In this document: positions 1 to 8,679 of the stretch, one piece after another
How positions within the stretch are numbered: the stretch's first letter is position 1
Layout: the number at the start of each line of letters is the position of its first letter
Assembly: GCF_009909235.1 (NCBI RefSeq)
Contig: NZ_JAAAPO010000002.1
Coordinates: 1 to 64,000, forward strand
Origin: Novosphingobium ovatum
GTDB lineage: Bacteria; Pseudomonadota; Alphaproteobacteria; Sphingomonadales; Sphingomonadaceae
Direction: 5' to 3'
Length of the DNA: 64,000 nucleotides
Notes under the pieces: model-generated
What the model was told of the DNA's origin: nothing
The model's input: only the letters and a program-made list of their open reading frames with translations
Databases searched by the model: none
Translations under genes and position numbers: made by a program

Positions 1-402
1 CGGCCGAGACCGAAGCAGCCGTCACCGCGTTCGTGACCGAGACCGAGCCAGCGTTGACGGTCGTGCTGGACACCGTGCTTGCCGACAGCGATACGGTGTT
101 GACGGAGGCGGCCACCACGCCGTTGGTATAGACGTTGTTGCTGGCGGTGACGTCAAAGGTGTTGACGAAGCCGGTCGTGACGGTGTTCGACGAAACCGTG
201 CCGGCCGAGACCGAAGCAGCCGTCACCGCGTTCGTGACCGAGACCGAGCCAGCGTTGACGGTCGTGCTGGACACCGTGCTTGCCGACAGCGATACGGTGT
301 TGACGGAGGCGGCCACCACGCCGTTGGTGTAGACGTTGTTGGTGGCCGAGATGTCAAAGGTGTTGACGCGGCCGGTCGTGACGGTGTTCGACGAAACCGT
401 GC
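1..402 (-). repeat. 201-bp in-frame tandem repeat (67 codons), two units visible
   Basis: Units at about 1-201 and 202-402 differ at only about 7 positions, clustered near 147-176 against 348-377. The start of a diverged third unit continues towards 430. 201 bp is exactly 67 codons, so unit loss or gain keeps the frame. The array continues beyond the left edge of the window. Confidence 0.9.
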
Positions 403-592
403 CGGCCGACACGGTACCGACATTGGTGATGTTGCCGCCGCCCATGTTCAGCGGATCACCGGCCGTGCTGGGCCCGGTGGTGGTCTGGACGGCATCGCCG
501 CCCACGGTGACTTGCGCCTGTGCAGTCGGGACCAGCACCGAGAAGCTGATCGCCGTGCTCGTCAAGATCAAATGCTTAAATTTCAATTTCAT
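1..592 (-). CDS. Secreted repeat-rich surface protein (adhesin/autotransporter-like), 5' part only
   Basis: The reading frame begins at ATG 592 on the minus strand and runs off the window, giving about 197 codons. An AGGGG Shine-Dalgarno-like sequence sits just upstream. Residues 1-26 form a signal peptide (basic MKLKFKH start, hydrophobic core, PTAQA cleavage site). The mature part opens with a Gly/Asn-rich stretch and then enters 67-residue repeats rich in Ser, Thr, Val and Asn, with motifs such as SAGTVSSNTVTTG and NNVYTNGVV. Such Ser/Thr/Val beta-strand repeats are typical of beta-helical or autotransporter adhesin passengers, but no translocator domain is visible because the C-terminus lies outside. 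An exported repetitive surface protein is well supported. The adhesin role is inference. Confidence 0.75.
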   Translation of the reverse strand, partial: MKLKFKHLILTSTAISFSVLVPTAQAQVTVGGDAVQTTTGPSTAGDPLNMGGGNITNVGTVSAGTVSSNTVTTGRVNTFDISATNNVYTNGVVAASVNTVSLSASTVSSTTVNAGSVSVTNAVTAASVSAGTVSSNTVTTGFVNTFDVTASNNVYTNGVVAASVNTVSLSASTVSSTTVNAGSVSVTNAVTAASVSA

Positions 593-944
593 GCCCCTAA
601 ACCCCACGGTCAGAAATTTGACGCGCGCCCGGACTCGACGCGCGCGCAAACGCGACCAGCGGTGCTGATCAGGCGGCATGCATCGAATATAGACCTATGT
701 GGATTGCCAGATCCTGTTAACCATTCAATCCGACAGAGGGACCGGTTGGCGGTCAAACGCCGGTCAAAATTGACCGCAATAAGGATATTCAATGCGGCCA
801 TATTGCGAATCATTTTCGTAATGATGCAAAGCGGTTATCGGGCACGGTCGATCGAGTAGTGCGGTTTTTGGGGGGTAAGTCTCTTTTTCCGCTCGCTAAT
901 TTGCCGATTGAAAAATGGGGGTTGTTTCCCTCTAAGGGTAGTCA
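593..944. promoter_or_regulatory. Divergent intergenic region with small inverted repeats
   Basis: No convincing gene is seen here. The part from about 690 to 944 is clearly more AT-rich than its surroundings. It holds GGTCAAAATTGACC at 762-775 (6-bp arms) beside another GGTCAAA at 751, and TCATT/AATGA arms at 810-824. It separates the surface-protein gene from the divergent response regulator, so binding sites for that regulator are plausible but unproven. Confidence 0.4.
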
Positions 945-1520
945 ATGGCTATTGTTATTGTTGATGACCATCATCTATTTAGATCAGGCATTTCGCATAT
1001 CATCCAAAGTGATATGCCGAACATGCGGATTTTTACGGTAGATTCGATTAGCGCGCTGCTGCAGATTAACGAATTCACACCATTGTTAATTATCATGGAT
1101 CTGCATTTGCCCGATGGCGATGCCTTGGGCGCGATGCCCACCATCCGCATGCGCTGGCCCGATTGCCGCTTGATGGCGGTAACCTCTGATGGTGATCCAA
1201 CCCGAATGCAGCAGGCATCGCAATGCGGGATGGAGGGCTATGTCGTCAAATCCGAACCGCCCGAGCGCCTGTTGCAGGTGATCCGTTACCTGTTGCCTGA
1301 TGCCGGTGAACAGGCCGATGGCGGGCAATTGACGCGCCGCCAATTGGAAATCCTGCGGTTGATGGCGCAGGGCCTGTCGAACAAGGCGGTCGGACGCGCG
1401 CTGGATATCTCTGAATTCACCGTGCGCGGCCATGTGCAGGCCCTGTTCAAGGCATTGCAGGTCACGCGCCGGGGCGAGGCGGTGCATGTCGCGCAAAAAG
1501 CCGGGTTGTTGCAGGTTTGA
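945..1520 (+). CDS. NarL/FixJ-type response regulator (REC + LuxR HTH)
   Basis: This 191-aa protein has a receiver domain followed by a LuxR-type DNA-binding domain. The receiver (about residues 1-115) shows the acidic pair Asp7-Asp8, phospho-acceptor Asp52 in MDLHLPD, Thr80/Ser81 and Lys102. The helix-turn-helix spans about residues 127-180 (LTRRQLEILRLMAQGLSNKA, then SEFTVRGHV). The ATG at 945 has an AAGGG ribosome site about 8 nt upstream. The hybrid kinase gene starts 31 nt downstream, so the two probably form one two-component operon. Targets are unknown; the divergent surface-protein gene is an obvious candidate. The 5' half is less GC-rich than most of the window. Confidence 0.9.
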   Translation: MAIVIVDDHHLFRSGISHIIQSDMPNMRIFTVDSISALLQINEFTPLLIIMDLHLPDGDALGAMPTIRMRWPDCRLMAVTSDGDPTRMQQASQCGMEGYVVKSEPPERLLQVIRYLLPDAGEQADGGQLTRRQLEILRLMAQGLSNKAVGRALDISEFTVRGHVQALFKALQVTRRGEAVHVAQKAGLLQV

Positions 1521-1551
1521 CCCGCGATCCCGGCCTGATCGGCCCCGCCCG

Positions 1552-3336
1552 ATGAGCAGCGCCCCGGTCGACACGCCCGATTATGCCCGCCGCATGTTGA
1601 TCGCCCAGTTGCGGCTGATCCATGACATGCTCTCGGGGGCGTCGTTCTCGACGTTGCTGTTGTCCTGCTTCATGGCTTGGGCGCTGCGCGATATCGGGCT
1701 GGCGATCTGGCTGTGGCTGTTCAGCCAGACGGCGCTCAAATGCGCCGAAATTGTCGCTATGCGGCAGCCGATCGACGATGCGGCGCTGCAGCGCCACCCG
1801 CGACGCTATCTGACGCGGCTGATCGCCGGGCAATCGGTGCACGCGCTGGGCTGGGCCAGCCTGATCTGGATCACCGCCCATTATGGCACCCTGACGCATT
1901 TCACGCTCAGCCTGCTGGTGCTGGGCGGATTGCTGGGGGCATCGGTCACCACCTATGCGCCGCATCTGGGGGTGTTCAGCGCCTATGTCGGGGTCTATGC
2001 GATGATGGGCGTGGTGACCTTCCTGTCGCTGAAATTGCCGCCTGATTCCAGCCCCTTCCTGCGCTATGCGCCGATCGAGATCCTGTTCTATTGTGGGGCG
2101 ATCTGGCTGAATGCGCGGGCGTGTGACCGCTGGCACCGACAGATGATCGAGCTGGGCTTTGTCAATGCGCAGCTGGCCGATGATCTGCGTCAGGAAGTGG
2201 CGCGCACCGCCATCGCCCACCAAAGCGCGGTGGACGCCAACAATGCCAAGTCACGTTTTCTGGCGGCGGCCAGCCATGACCTGCGACAGCCGATCCATGC
2301 GCTGGGGCTGTTTCTGGCGCTGTTGCGGCGCAGCAAGTTGACCCAGGATCAGCAGGCGATGCTGACCGATGCCCAATCGGCGCTGACGGCCTCCAGCGGC
2401 ATGCTGGACACGTTGCTGGACTTTTCCCGCGCCGAGGCGGGCGTCATCCGTCCCCATATCGCGCCGTGCCGGGTGCAGGATGTGTTCAACGATCTGGAAG
2501 ACACGCTGGCGATCGAGGCTGACGCGGCTGGACTGGTCTATCGCGCCAGTGAATGCCCGGCGGTCATCGCCACCGATGCCAATCTCTTGCGCATCATCCT
2601 GAGCAATCTGGTGACCAATGCCTTGCGCTATACCCGGCAGGGGGGCGTGCTGGTGGGCAGTCGGCGGCGCGGCGACCAATTGGTGATCGAGGTGTGGGAC
2701 ACCGGAATCGGCATCCCGCCCGAACGCTGGGACGACATTTTCGAAGAGTTCTATCAGTTGGGCAACCCCGAGCGTGACCGCAACAAGGGGCTGGGGTTGG
2801 GGCTGTCGATCTCGCGGCGGTTGGCCGATCTGATCGGCGGGCGGATCACGCTGGCCTCGCGGCCGGGGCGGGGCAGTGTGTTTCGCCTCAGCCTGCCCGG
2901 AGCGGCGCCACACGACGCGCCACAGACTTTGGCTGCGGTGGCCGCATTGCCGCCCCTGGCGGTGCCTGCGCGGCCGCGCCGCATCCTGATCCTGGACGAT
3001 GATGATGATATCTGCCGCGCCATGGCGGGCCTGTTGCGGCAGGATGGCTATGTGGTGGATATCGCCAATACGATCGCCCAGATGGAGGCGTGTGCCCGGC
3101 TGGCGCCCCCCGATTTGCTGGTGTGCGATTTCCGGCTGCGGGACCATGAAACGGGCCTTGAGGCGTTGCGCCGATTGCGCGCGATGCGGGGCGCGGACCT
3201 GCCGGCGTTGATGGTGACCGGCGACACCCACCCTGACCGCCTGATAGAAGCCAGCAGGGAAGGGGTCGCCCTGTTGCACAAGCCGATCAGGTTCGAGGTG
3301 TTCGTGCAGGCGGTGTCGCAAATGTTGCGCAGGTAG
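1552..3336 (+). CDS. Membrane-bound hybrid sensor histidine kinase/response regulator
   Basis: 594 aa from ATG 1552. The open frame extends upstream to 1432, but that part overlaps the response regulator and is unlikely to be used. The N-terminal 190 residues hold about six hydrophobic segments and no recognisable PAS or periplasmic sensor domain. HisKA follows with His242 in ASHDLRQPIH, then HATPase_c with the N box (NLVTNALRYT), G1 (DTGIGIP) and a GLGLGLSISRR G2 box. The C-terminus is a receiver domain with acidic cluster DDDDD and phospho-acceptor Asp526 (CDFRLRD). It very likely phosphorylates or relays to the regulator encoded just upstream. The signal is unknown. Confidence 0.9.
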   Translation: MSSAPVDTPDYARRMLIAQLRLIHDMLSGASFSTLLLSCFMAWALRDIGLAIWLWLFSQTALKCAEIVAMRQPIDDAALQRHPRRYLTRLIAGQSVHALGWASLIWITAHYGTLTHFTLSLLVLGGLLGASVTTYAPHLGVFSAYVGVYAMMGVVTFLSLKLPPDSSPFLRYAPIEILFYCGAIWLNARACDRWHRQMIELGFVNAQLADDLRQEVARTAIAHQSAVDANNAKSRFLAAASHDLRQPIHALGLFLALLRRSKLTQDQQAMLTDAQSALTASSGMLDTLLDFSRAEAGVIRPHIAPCRVQDVFNDLEDTLAIEADAAGLVYRASECPAVIATDANLLRIILSNLVTNALRYTRQGGVLVGSRRRGDQLVIEVWDTGIGIPPERWDDIFEEFYQLGNPERDRNKGLGLGLSISRRLADLIGGRITLASRPGRGSVFRLSLPGAAPHDAPQTLAAVAALPPLAVPARPRRILILDDDDDICRAMAGLLRQDGYVVDIANTIAQMEACARLAPPDLLVCDFRLRDHETGLEALRRLRAMRGADLPALMVTGDTHPDRLIEASREGVALLHKPIRFEVFVQAVSQMLRR

Positions 3337-3375
3337 CGGCCGCTGTGGCCGTCACGTGTACGGTTGCGGCGAAAA

Positions 3376-3451
<76 letters not shown>

Positions 3452-3519
3452 ATGGGGCGCTGGTGTGGCGTCCTCTTTGCCGCCCATAGCGGCAAGCGGG
3501 CCCCGCCGTCCAGCCCCCT

Positions 3520-4860
3520 TCAACCGTCGCGACGTTCTTGACGTTTCTTGTCCCACCATTCCAGACGGCGCAACACCTCGCGTTCGAAACCGCGTTCGAC
3601 GGGGCGGTAAAAATTCTGTGGTCGCATGCCCTCTGGCCAGTAATCCGCACCGGAAAAGCCATCCTGCGTGTCATGGTCATAGGCGTAATTCTTGCCATAG
3701 CCGATGTCTTTCATCAGCTTGGTCGGGGCGTTCAGGATGTTGGCGGGCGGCATCAGCGATCCGGTCTCGCGCGCGCTGGAAAAACTTTCCTTCATTGCCA
3801 TATAGGCCGCGTTTGATTTGGGCGCCGTGGCGCAATAGAGGCACGCCTGCACGATCGCCAATTCGCCTTCCGGGCTGCCCAGAAAGTCATAGGCGTCCTT
3901 GGCCGCCAGGCATTGGATCAGCGCCTGCGGATCGGCCAAGCCAATGTCTTCGCTGGCAAAACGCACCAGACGGCGCAGGACATACAGCGGTTCCTCGCCC
4001 GCCGTCAGCATCCGCGCCAGATAATACAGCGCGGCCTGTGGGTCCGATCCGCGCAGCGATTTGTGCAGCGCGCTGATCAGGTTGTAATGGCCATCGCGGT
4101 CCTTGTCATAGACGGCCACGCGCCGTTGCAGGAACGCGCCCAATTCGGCCGGGCCCAGAACGGCGGGGATTTGCGCGGTGTACAGCGTTTCGATCTGGCC
4201 CAGCAGGAACCGCCCGTCGCCATCGGCAGAGGCGATCAGCGCCTCGCGCGCGTCCTTGGTCAGGGGCAGGGGCAGGCCCTCGGCGTCCTCGGCGCGGGTC
4301 AGCAACTGGCCCAGTGCGTCTGCCGACAGGCGGTGCAGGATCAGCACCTGCGCGCGCGAGAGCAGTGCCGCGTTCAGCGCGAAGGACGGGTTTTCGGTCG
4401 TGGCGCCCACCAGAGTCACCGTGCCCTTTTCCACAAAGGGCAGGAAACCGTCCTGCTGTGCCCGGTTGAAGCGGTGGATTTCGTCCACAAACAACAGGGT
4501 GGGGCGGCCGTGCAGGCTCAGCGCGCCCTCGGCCTCGGCAAAGGCCTTTTTCAGATCGGCGACGCCCGAAAAGACCGCTGAAATGCTGGTGAAACGCATC
4601 CCCACGCTGGCGGCCAGCAGGCGGGCGATGCTGGTTTTGCCGGTGCCGGGCGGGCCCCACAGGATCATGCTGGACAATCGCCCAGCGGCCACCATCCGGC
4701 CGATCGCGCCCTCGGGGCCGGTCAGGTGTTCCTGCCCGATGATCTGGTCCAGACTGGCCGGGCGCAGTCTTTCGGCCAGCGGCATTGATCCCAGCCTGCG
4801 CGGATCGGGTTGGGCGGGGGCCGTGGGCGGCGGGTCGTCATGGGCGAAAAGGTCTGCCAT
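3520..4860 (-). CDS. rarA: Replication-associated recombination protein A (RarA/MgsA AAA+ ATPase)
   Basis: 446 aa, the usual length for the RarA/MgsA/WRNIP1 family, an AAA+ ATPase related to the clamp-loader subunits and acting at stalled forks. The order seen is a conserved N-terminal motif (PLAERLRPASLDQIIGQEHL), Walker A GPPGTGKT at 69-76, Walker B LLFVDEIH at 122-129, sensor-1 region GATTENPSF near 152, and a C-terminal tetramerisation region ending GYGKNYAYDHD and RPVERGFEREV. The gene stands alone, with tRNA-Thr downstream and a divergent membrane protein gene upstream. Confidence 0.95.
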   Translation of the reverse strand: MADLFAHDDPPPTAPAQPDPRRLGSMPLAERLRPASLDQIIGQEHLTGPEGAIGRMVAAGRLSSMILWGPPGTGKTSIARLLAASVGMRFTSISAVFSGVADLKKAFAEAEGALSLHGRPTLLFVDEIHRFNRAQQDGFLPFVEKGTVTLVGATTENPSFALNAALLSRAQVLILHRLSADALGQLLTRAEDAEGLPLPLTKDAREALIASADGDGRFLLGQIETLYTAQIPAVLGPAELGAFLQRRVAVYDKDRDGHYNLISALHKSLRGSDPQAALYYLARMLTAGEEPLYVLRRLVRFASEDIGLADPQALIQCLAAKDAYDFLGSPEGELAIVQACLYCATAPKSNAAYMAMKESFSSARETGSLMPPANILNAPTKLMKDIGYGKNYAYDHDTQDGFSGADYWPEGMRPQNFYRPVERGFEREVLRRLEWWDKKRQERRDG

Positions 4861-4935
4861 CGCCCCCTTGTACCGGGCTTGCTGGGCGTTTGCATCCCCC
4901 CGCGTAAATGCTTAGAAGGCGATGTTGAAGATAAG

Positions 4936-5427
4936 ATGTCACGAGGGTCAGAGGTGCGCGAGCAAGGCGGGCAAGAGGTCGGTGCGCGATCGTCCGATGA
5001 TGAGGGGGTGATTCCCTCGGCGCGGCGTCTGCGTCAATTCTATGCGATGACTGCGCTTTTTCTGTTGTGGAACCTGTATGCCGCAGCCGAATTTCTGGCG
5101 CATTGCCGGGACGCGCAACTGAACGCCACCGATACGCCGCAGGGCGCGTTTCTGACCGCCTGCCCGACTTGGGCGTTGCTGGGCTGGGGATTGGGGGCGC
5201 TGATGGGGGTGGGCGGATCGATGCTGATGGCGCTGCGCCGCCGTGTCGCCGCGCTGGCCTTTGCGCTCGGCTTTGTCGGCTATCTGGTGCATGGGCTGTG
5301 GCGCTTTGACGCGACGCCCGCGCATGCGCTGCAGACCAGCGCGCTGTCTGTCGCGCTGGTGCTGGCCATGGCGCTGGCACAGATGGGGCTGGCCCGGCGC
5401 CTGTTCTGGGCGGGTCTGTTGCGCTGA
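4936..5427 (+). CDS. Small integral membrane protein of unknown function
   Basis: 163 aa from ATG 4936, preceded by a GAAG ribosome-site-like sequence. The upstream extension to 4810 overlaps rarA and has no membrane character. After a polar N-terminus of about 38 residues there are four hydrophobic segments: FYAMTALFLLWNLYAAAEFL, a Gly-rich helix LLGWGLGALMGVGG, VAALAFALGFVGYLVHGLW, and a final SALSVALVLAMALAQMG. I do not recognise the family. It diverges from rarA and converges on the glycosyltransferase gene 11 nt away. A later start at 5047 is possible. Confidence 0.7.
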   Translation: MSRGSEVREQGGQEVGARSSDDEGVIPSARRLRQFYAMTALFLLWNLYAAAEFLAHCRDAQLNATDTPQGAFLTACPTWALLGWGLGALMGVGGSMLMALRRRVAALAFALGFVGYLVHGLWRFDATPAHALQTSALSVALVLAMALAQMGLARRLFWAGLLR

Positions 5428-5438
5428 TCGGCGGTGGG

Positions 5439-6605
5439 TTAGCGCCGCGCGCCCTTTTGCCGGATCAGCCGCAGATAGGTATCGGCCACCGACTGGTTGA
5501 TCCGGTCCCACGAAAAATCGCGCGCCCGCATTTCGCCCGCCGCGCCATGGGCAACGCGCATCTCGGGATTTTCGACATAGGCCTGCAGCGCCTTGGCAAA
5601 GGCGTGGATCGCGCCGGGGCGGATCAGCCGCCCGGTCACGCCATCCTCGACCAGACTTTCGCTGCCGGTGGCCTCGGCACAGACGGCGGGCAGCGAACTG
5701 GCCATCGCCTCCAGCGTGACATTGCCAAAGGTTTCGGTGATCGAGGGGAAGAACAGCACATCCATGCTGGCCACCGCCCGGCCCAGATCCTGCCCCGCCT
5801 GATGCCCGGCAAACACCGCCTGCGGCAGGCGCGCCTCGAACCAGTGGCGGGCCGGGCCATCGCCCACGATCAGCACCCGGTGCGGCACGCCACTGGCGAC
5901 CAGTTCGTCGATCGTGTCGGCGAATACGTCCAGCCCCTTTTCCATGACCAGCCGGCTGAACAGGCCGATCACCACCTCGTCATCGGCAATGCCCAGATCG
6001 CGCCGCCAGCCCATGTCGCGGTGGCTGGCGTCAAAGATCGTGCGGTCCACCCCGCGCGACCAAAGCGAGATGTCATAATTCATCCGCTGATCACGCAGCA
6101 CCTGCGCAAAGCTTTCCGATGGGGCGACCAGCGCGTCACAGCGGCGGTACAGGCGGCGCAGGATCGCCGTCAGCAAAGGTTCGGCCCAGGCCATGTTGTA
6201 ATAGCGCGGATAGGTGTCAAACCGGGTGTGGACGCTGCCCAGCACCGGAATGCCGTGTTGCCGCGCCCAGGTGACCGCACGATGCGCCCCCGGATCGGGC
6301 GAGGAGATATGCACGATATTGGGCGCGAAAGCCTCCAGATCGCGCCGGACGCGCGCGGGCAGGCCGGTCGCCACGCGGTATTCCTGACGCCCGGGAATGG
6401 CAAAACTGGGCAGGCTGACCAGATCGCCCGCCGGTTCAAAGGCGGGGTTTTCAATGGTCGGCGAATAGACGCGCACCTTGACACCCTGACGCAGCAAATA
6501 GCCGACCAGTCGGTTGAGCGCCTTGTTGGCGCCATCGGTGACCATGTTGTAGTTGCCGCTGAACAGCGCGACGCGCAGGCCCTGATTAAGATCGGATGCA
6601 GACAT
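5439..6605 (-). CDS. Glycosyltransferase family 4 (GT-B fold)
   Basis: 388 aa from the ATG at 6605. The open frame reaches 6905, but the extra 100 residues look non-coding and overlap the divergent DUF808 gene. N-terminal features include an LFSGNY...DGANKALNRLVGYL acceptor-domain start. The C-terminal nucleotide-sugar domain has IGLFSRLVMEKGLD, VLIVGDGPAR and the E-x7-E motif in ETFGNVTLE. The family contains alpha-mannosyl and other retaining transferases acting on lipid or polysaccharide acceptors. It most resembles the MgtA/PimB-like group that modifies diacylglycerol or phosphoinositide lipids, but donor and acceptor cannot be fixed from sequence. Probably cytoplasmic at the inner membrane. 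Confidence 0.85.
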   Translation of the reverse strand: MSASDLNQGLRVALFSGNYNMVTDGANKALNRLVGYLLRQGVKVRVYSPTIENPAFEPAGDLVSLPSFAIPGRQEYRVATGLPARVRRDLEAFAPNIVHISSPDPGAHRAVTWARQHGIPVLGSVHTRFDTYPRYYNMAWAEPLLTAILRRLYRRCDALVAPSESFAQVLRDQRMNYDISLWSRGVDRTIFDASHRDMGWRRDLGIADDEVVIGLFSRLVMEKGLDVFADTIDELVASGVPHRVLIVGDGPARHWFEARLPQAVFAGHQAGQDLGRAVASMDVLFFPSITETFGNVTLEAMASSLPAVCAEATGSESLVEDGVTGRLIRPGAIHAFAKALQAYVENPEMRVAHGAAGEMRARDFSWDRINQSVADTYLRLIRQKGARR

Positions 6606-6798
6606 GGCCCGCCAATAGCCCGCGTTTCCCCCTTTGGCGAGGGGGCACAGTGCCCTGTTGCCCGCTGCGCCCGGCAAATGTCTGCCTGATCGGATAAAAG
6701 GCGCATAAAACCGGGGGCGGCGGGGTGGCTTGGCGCTTGATCGGCGGCGCGGCTTGGCCCACATCGGGCGCGTTGCGGTGCAATGCAAAGGGGTGGCG

Positions 6799-7740
6799 AT
6801 GTCTTCGGGTCTGGTGGCACTATTTGATGACGTGGCGGTGATCGCCCGGATGGCGGCGGCCTCGCTGGACGACATCGGCAGCGGCGTGGCCACCGCCGGG
6901 ACCAAGGCGGCCGGCGTGGTGATCGATGATGCGGCGGTGACGCCCGCCTATGTCAACGCCTTTACCCCCGACCGCGAATTGCCGGTGATAGCCCGCATCG
7001 CGCGCGGCAGCCTGTTCAACAAGCTGGTGATTCTGTTGCCGCTGGCGCTGGCGCTTTCGGCGTTTCTGCCGTGGGCGATCACGCCGCTGTTGATGCTGGG
7101 CGGTCTGTTCCTGTGCTATGAAGGCGCGGAAAAGATCATGGAAAAGCTGGGCGGGGAACAGCATGGCGACACGCTGGACGATCCGATCACTGATCTGGCC
7201 GCCTTTGAGGCCGAGCGCGTGTCGGGTGCGGTGCGCACCGATCTGATCCTCTCGGCCGAGATCATGGCGATCGCGCTGGCCGATGTCGCGGCGCGCCCGC
7301 TGGTGGAACGCGCGGTGGTGCTGGCGATTGTCGCGGTGGCGATCACGGTGCTGGTCTATGGCGCGGTGGCGCTGATTGTAAAGGCGGATGATATCGGCCT
7401 GCATCTGGCCAAGGGGCGCAGCGCAGTGATGCGCGCGTTTGGCCGCGGGCTGGTGCTGGGGACACCCAAAGTGCTGACGGTGCTGGCCGGTGTCGGCACG
7501 GCGGCAATGCTGTGGGTGGGCGGCGGCATCCTGCTGCATGGCGCGGATGTGCTGGGCTGGCACGCGCCCTATGGTTTTGCGCATCACCTGTCGGATGCCG
7601 CCGCCGCGCTGGTACCGGCGCTGGCGGGGTTTGTCGGCTGGCTGACGGGGGCGGTGGTGGCCGGCATTGCCGGTCTGGCGGTTGGTGTGGCGGTGGCCTT
7701 TGCCCTGCACACCGTGCCGGGGTGGTTCCGCCGGGGCTGA
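6799..7740 (+). CDS. DUF808 family inner-membrane protein (YedI-like)
   Basis: 313 aa from ATG 6799 (GGGTGG upstream). It begins SSGLVALFDDVAVIARMAAAS, the conserved DUF808 start, and continues with a GTKAAGVVIDDAAVTPAYV segment typical of the family. About five to six membrane helices follow: two around residues 75-110 next to YEGAEKIMEKLG, then 175-210, 220-250 and 275-305. The biochemical function of DUF808 proteins is not established. The neighbours (a divergent glycosyltransferase and a convergent PilZ protein) give no clear context. Confidence 0.85.
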   Translation: MSSGLVALFDDVAVIARMAAASLDDIGSGVATAGTKAAGVVIDDAAVTPAYVNAFTPDRELPVIARIARGSLFNKLVILLPLALALSAFLPWAITPLLMLGGLFLCYEGAEKIMEKLGGEQHGDTLDDPITDLAAFEAERVSGAVRTDLILSAEIMAIALADVAARPLVERAVVLAIVAVAITVLVYGAVALIVKADDIGLHLAKGRSAVMRAFGRGLVLGTPKVLTVLAGVGTAAMLWVGGGILLHGADVLGWHAPYGFAHHLSDAAAALVPALAGFVGWLTGAVVAGIAGLAVGVAVAFALHTVPGWFRRG

Positions 7741-7759
7741 TCGCCCGGCGTATCAGGCA

Positions 7760-8158
7760 TTAGTGGCGGCGGCCGTATTCCACCGGGTCATTGTTGACGC
7801 GGCCATCGACATGCAGCAGGCGGTCGGTGTCGGTGCGTTCGCGGCGGCGGCCGTGATGCAGCACCAGCTCTTCAAAGATGTCGGGGTGCAGCGGGCGCTC
7901 GAACTCCAGCCCGGCGGCGTGGCCCATCGTCCACACCACGGTGGCCTCCTTGGGCTTGAGCGAGGGCAGGTTCAGCGTCACCATGTCGCCCACCCGCAGA
8001 CCGTCGATCCCCTCGACGCGGGCGCCGCCGCAGGTGAGGTTCTTGAGCAGCACCGTGGCACGCAGACCTTCAAACCGGTAGCGGACCATCATGTCAAAGC
8101 TGACACGTTCGGCGCGGGGTACATAGACAACCGAATCGTTGAAGGAATTCAGGAACAT
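7760..8158 (-). CDS. PilZ-domain protein
   Basis: 132 aa from ATG 8158, with a GGAG ribosome site. The open frame extends to 8491 but the added part has no domain-like character. The protein is essentially one PilZ domain. RAERVSFDMMVRYR carries an arginine-rich N-terminal motif, followed by ATVLLKNLTCGGARVEG, where NLTCGG matches the (D/N)xSxxG c-di-GMP-binding motif with Thr for Ser. A beta-barrel (GDMVTLNLP, ATVVWTMGHAAGLEFERPL) completes it. PilZ domains bind c-di-GMP and control motility, adhesion or polysaccharide synthesis. The Thr substitution makes binding likely but not certain. No partner gene is adjacent. Confidence 0.85.
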   Translation of the reverse strand: MFLNSFNDSVVYVPRAERVSFDMMVRYRFEGLRATVLLKNLTCGGARVEGIDGLRVGDMVTLNLPSLKPKEATVVWTMGHAAGLEFERPLHPDIFEELVLHHGRRRERTDTDRLLHVDGRVNNDPVEYGRRH

Positions 8159-8463
8159 GCTTCGTCTCCGCTGGTCATCGGCGAGTACCTGAATGAACGG
8201 TTGGCGCGCGGCGGTTTTAAGCCTTTGGCAGGATTTTGGCGGCGTAAAAAAATCTTTTCGCCCGGCCCGTTCCCACCCCTTTACTGCGGCCAGATCCTGC
8301 CGTTCTGATGCGCCTGTCTTCCGGGAAAATGCCGGGGTCGGCCGCAAAGCTTTGGTACGGCAACAGGCGTATGACAGCCTTGGGACCAACAGGAAAGTCT
8401 TGCGGCCTGTGCGCTTCGCGACGCGGACCTCAAGGGGGCCCGCCAAAGCACGCGAGGCAGACA
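8159..8463 (+). other. Intergenic stretch with a possible structured RNA leader
   Basis: No convincing gene is seen between the PilZ start and the small ORF at 8464. An 8-bp perfect stem pairs GGCCGCAA at 8340-8347 with TTGCGGCC at 8400-8407. Inside it TTGGT (8352-8356) can pair with ACCAA (8385-8389) and a GGC/GCC helix is possible. This could be a riboswitch-like or other structured leader for the downstream genes. It does not match any riboswitch consensus I can recall with confidence. Confidence 0.35.
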
Positions 8464-8679
8464 ATGTCGTTACCACCCCGTACCGCCACATGCTGGCAAA
8501 GGCTGGCCACTGGCGGACTTAAGCAATTGAAGACAAGCAATCTTGGCGCACAGATGTTGGGCCAGCGGCTGGAGATGAGCAAGCTTTCGGCCGCGCAGAA
8601 GGCCGATGAGATCTATGCCTTCTTCGTGAAATGGGAAAGGGGCCTGACCAATGAAATCAGTCAACTTGCAGGCCTGTGA
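8464..8679 (+). CDS. Possible small protein overlapping the next gene
   Basis: A 71-codon frame from ATG 8464, preceded by GAGGCAG. The C-terminal half (MLGQRLEMSKLSAAQKADEI and on to FFVKWERGLTNEI) looks like a genuine amphipathic helical protein. The first 25 residues are less protein-like, so the true start may be TTG 8527 or ATG 8554. It ends 29 nt inside the following gene in another frame, which would allow translational coupling. I do not recognise it. It could also be a chance frame. Confidence 0.4.
   Translation: MSLPPRTATCWQRLATGGLKQLKTSNLGAQMLGQRLEMSKLSAAQKADEIYAFFVKWERGLTNEISQLAGL

Noticed and set aside
1-402. A CRISPR array, because of regular repetition.
   Set aside because: The repeat units are 201 bp, contiguous without spacers, and translated in frame within a signal-peptide protein.
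8331-8407. A c-di-GMP-I (GEMM) riboswitch, suggested by GCCGCAAAGC and the nearby PilZ gene.
   Set aside because: Only a short match to the conserved core. The other conserved GEMM segments and the expected helices are not there, so I kept it as an unassigned structure.
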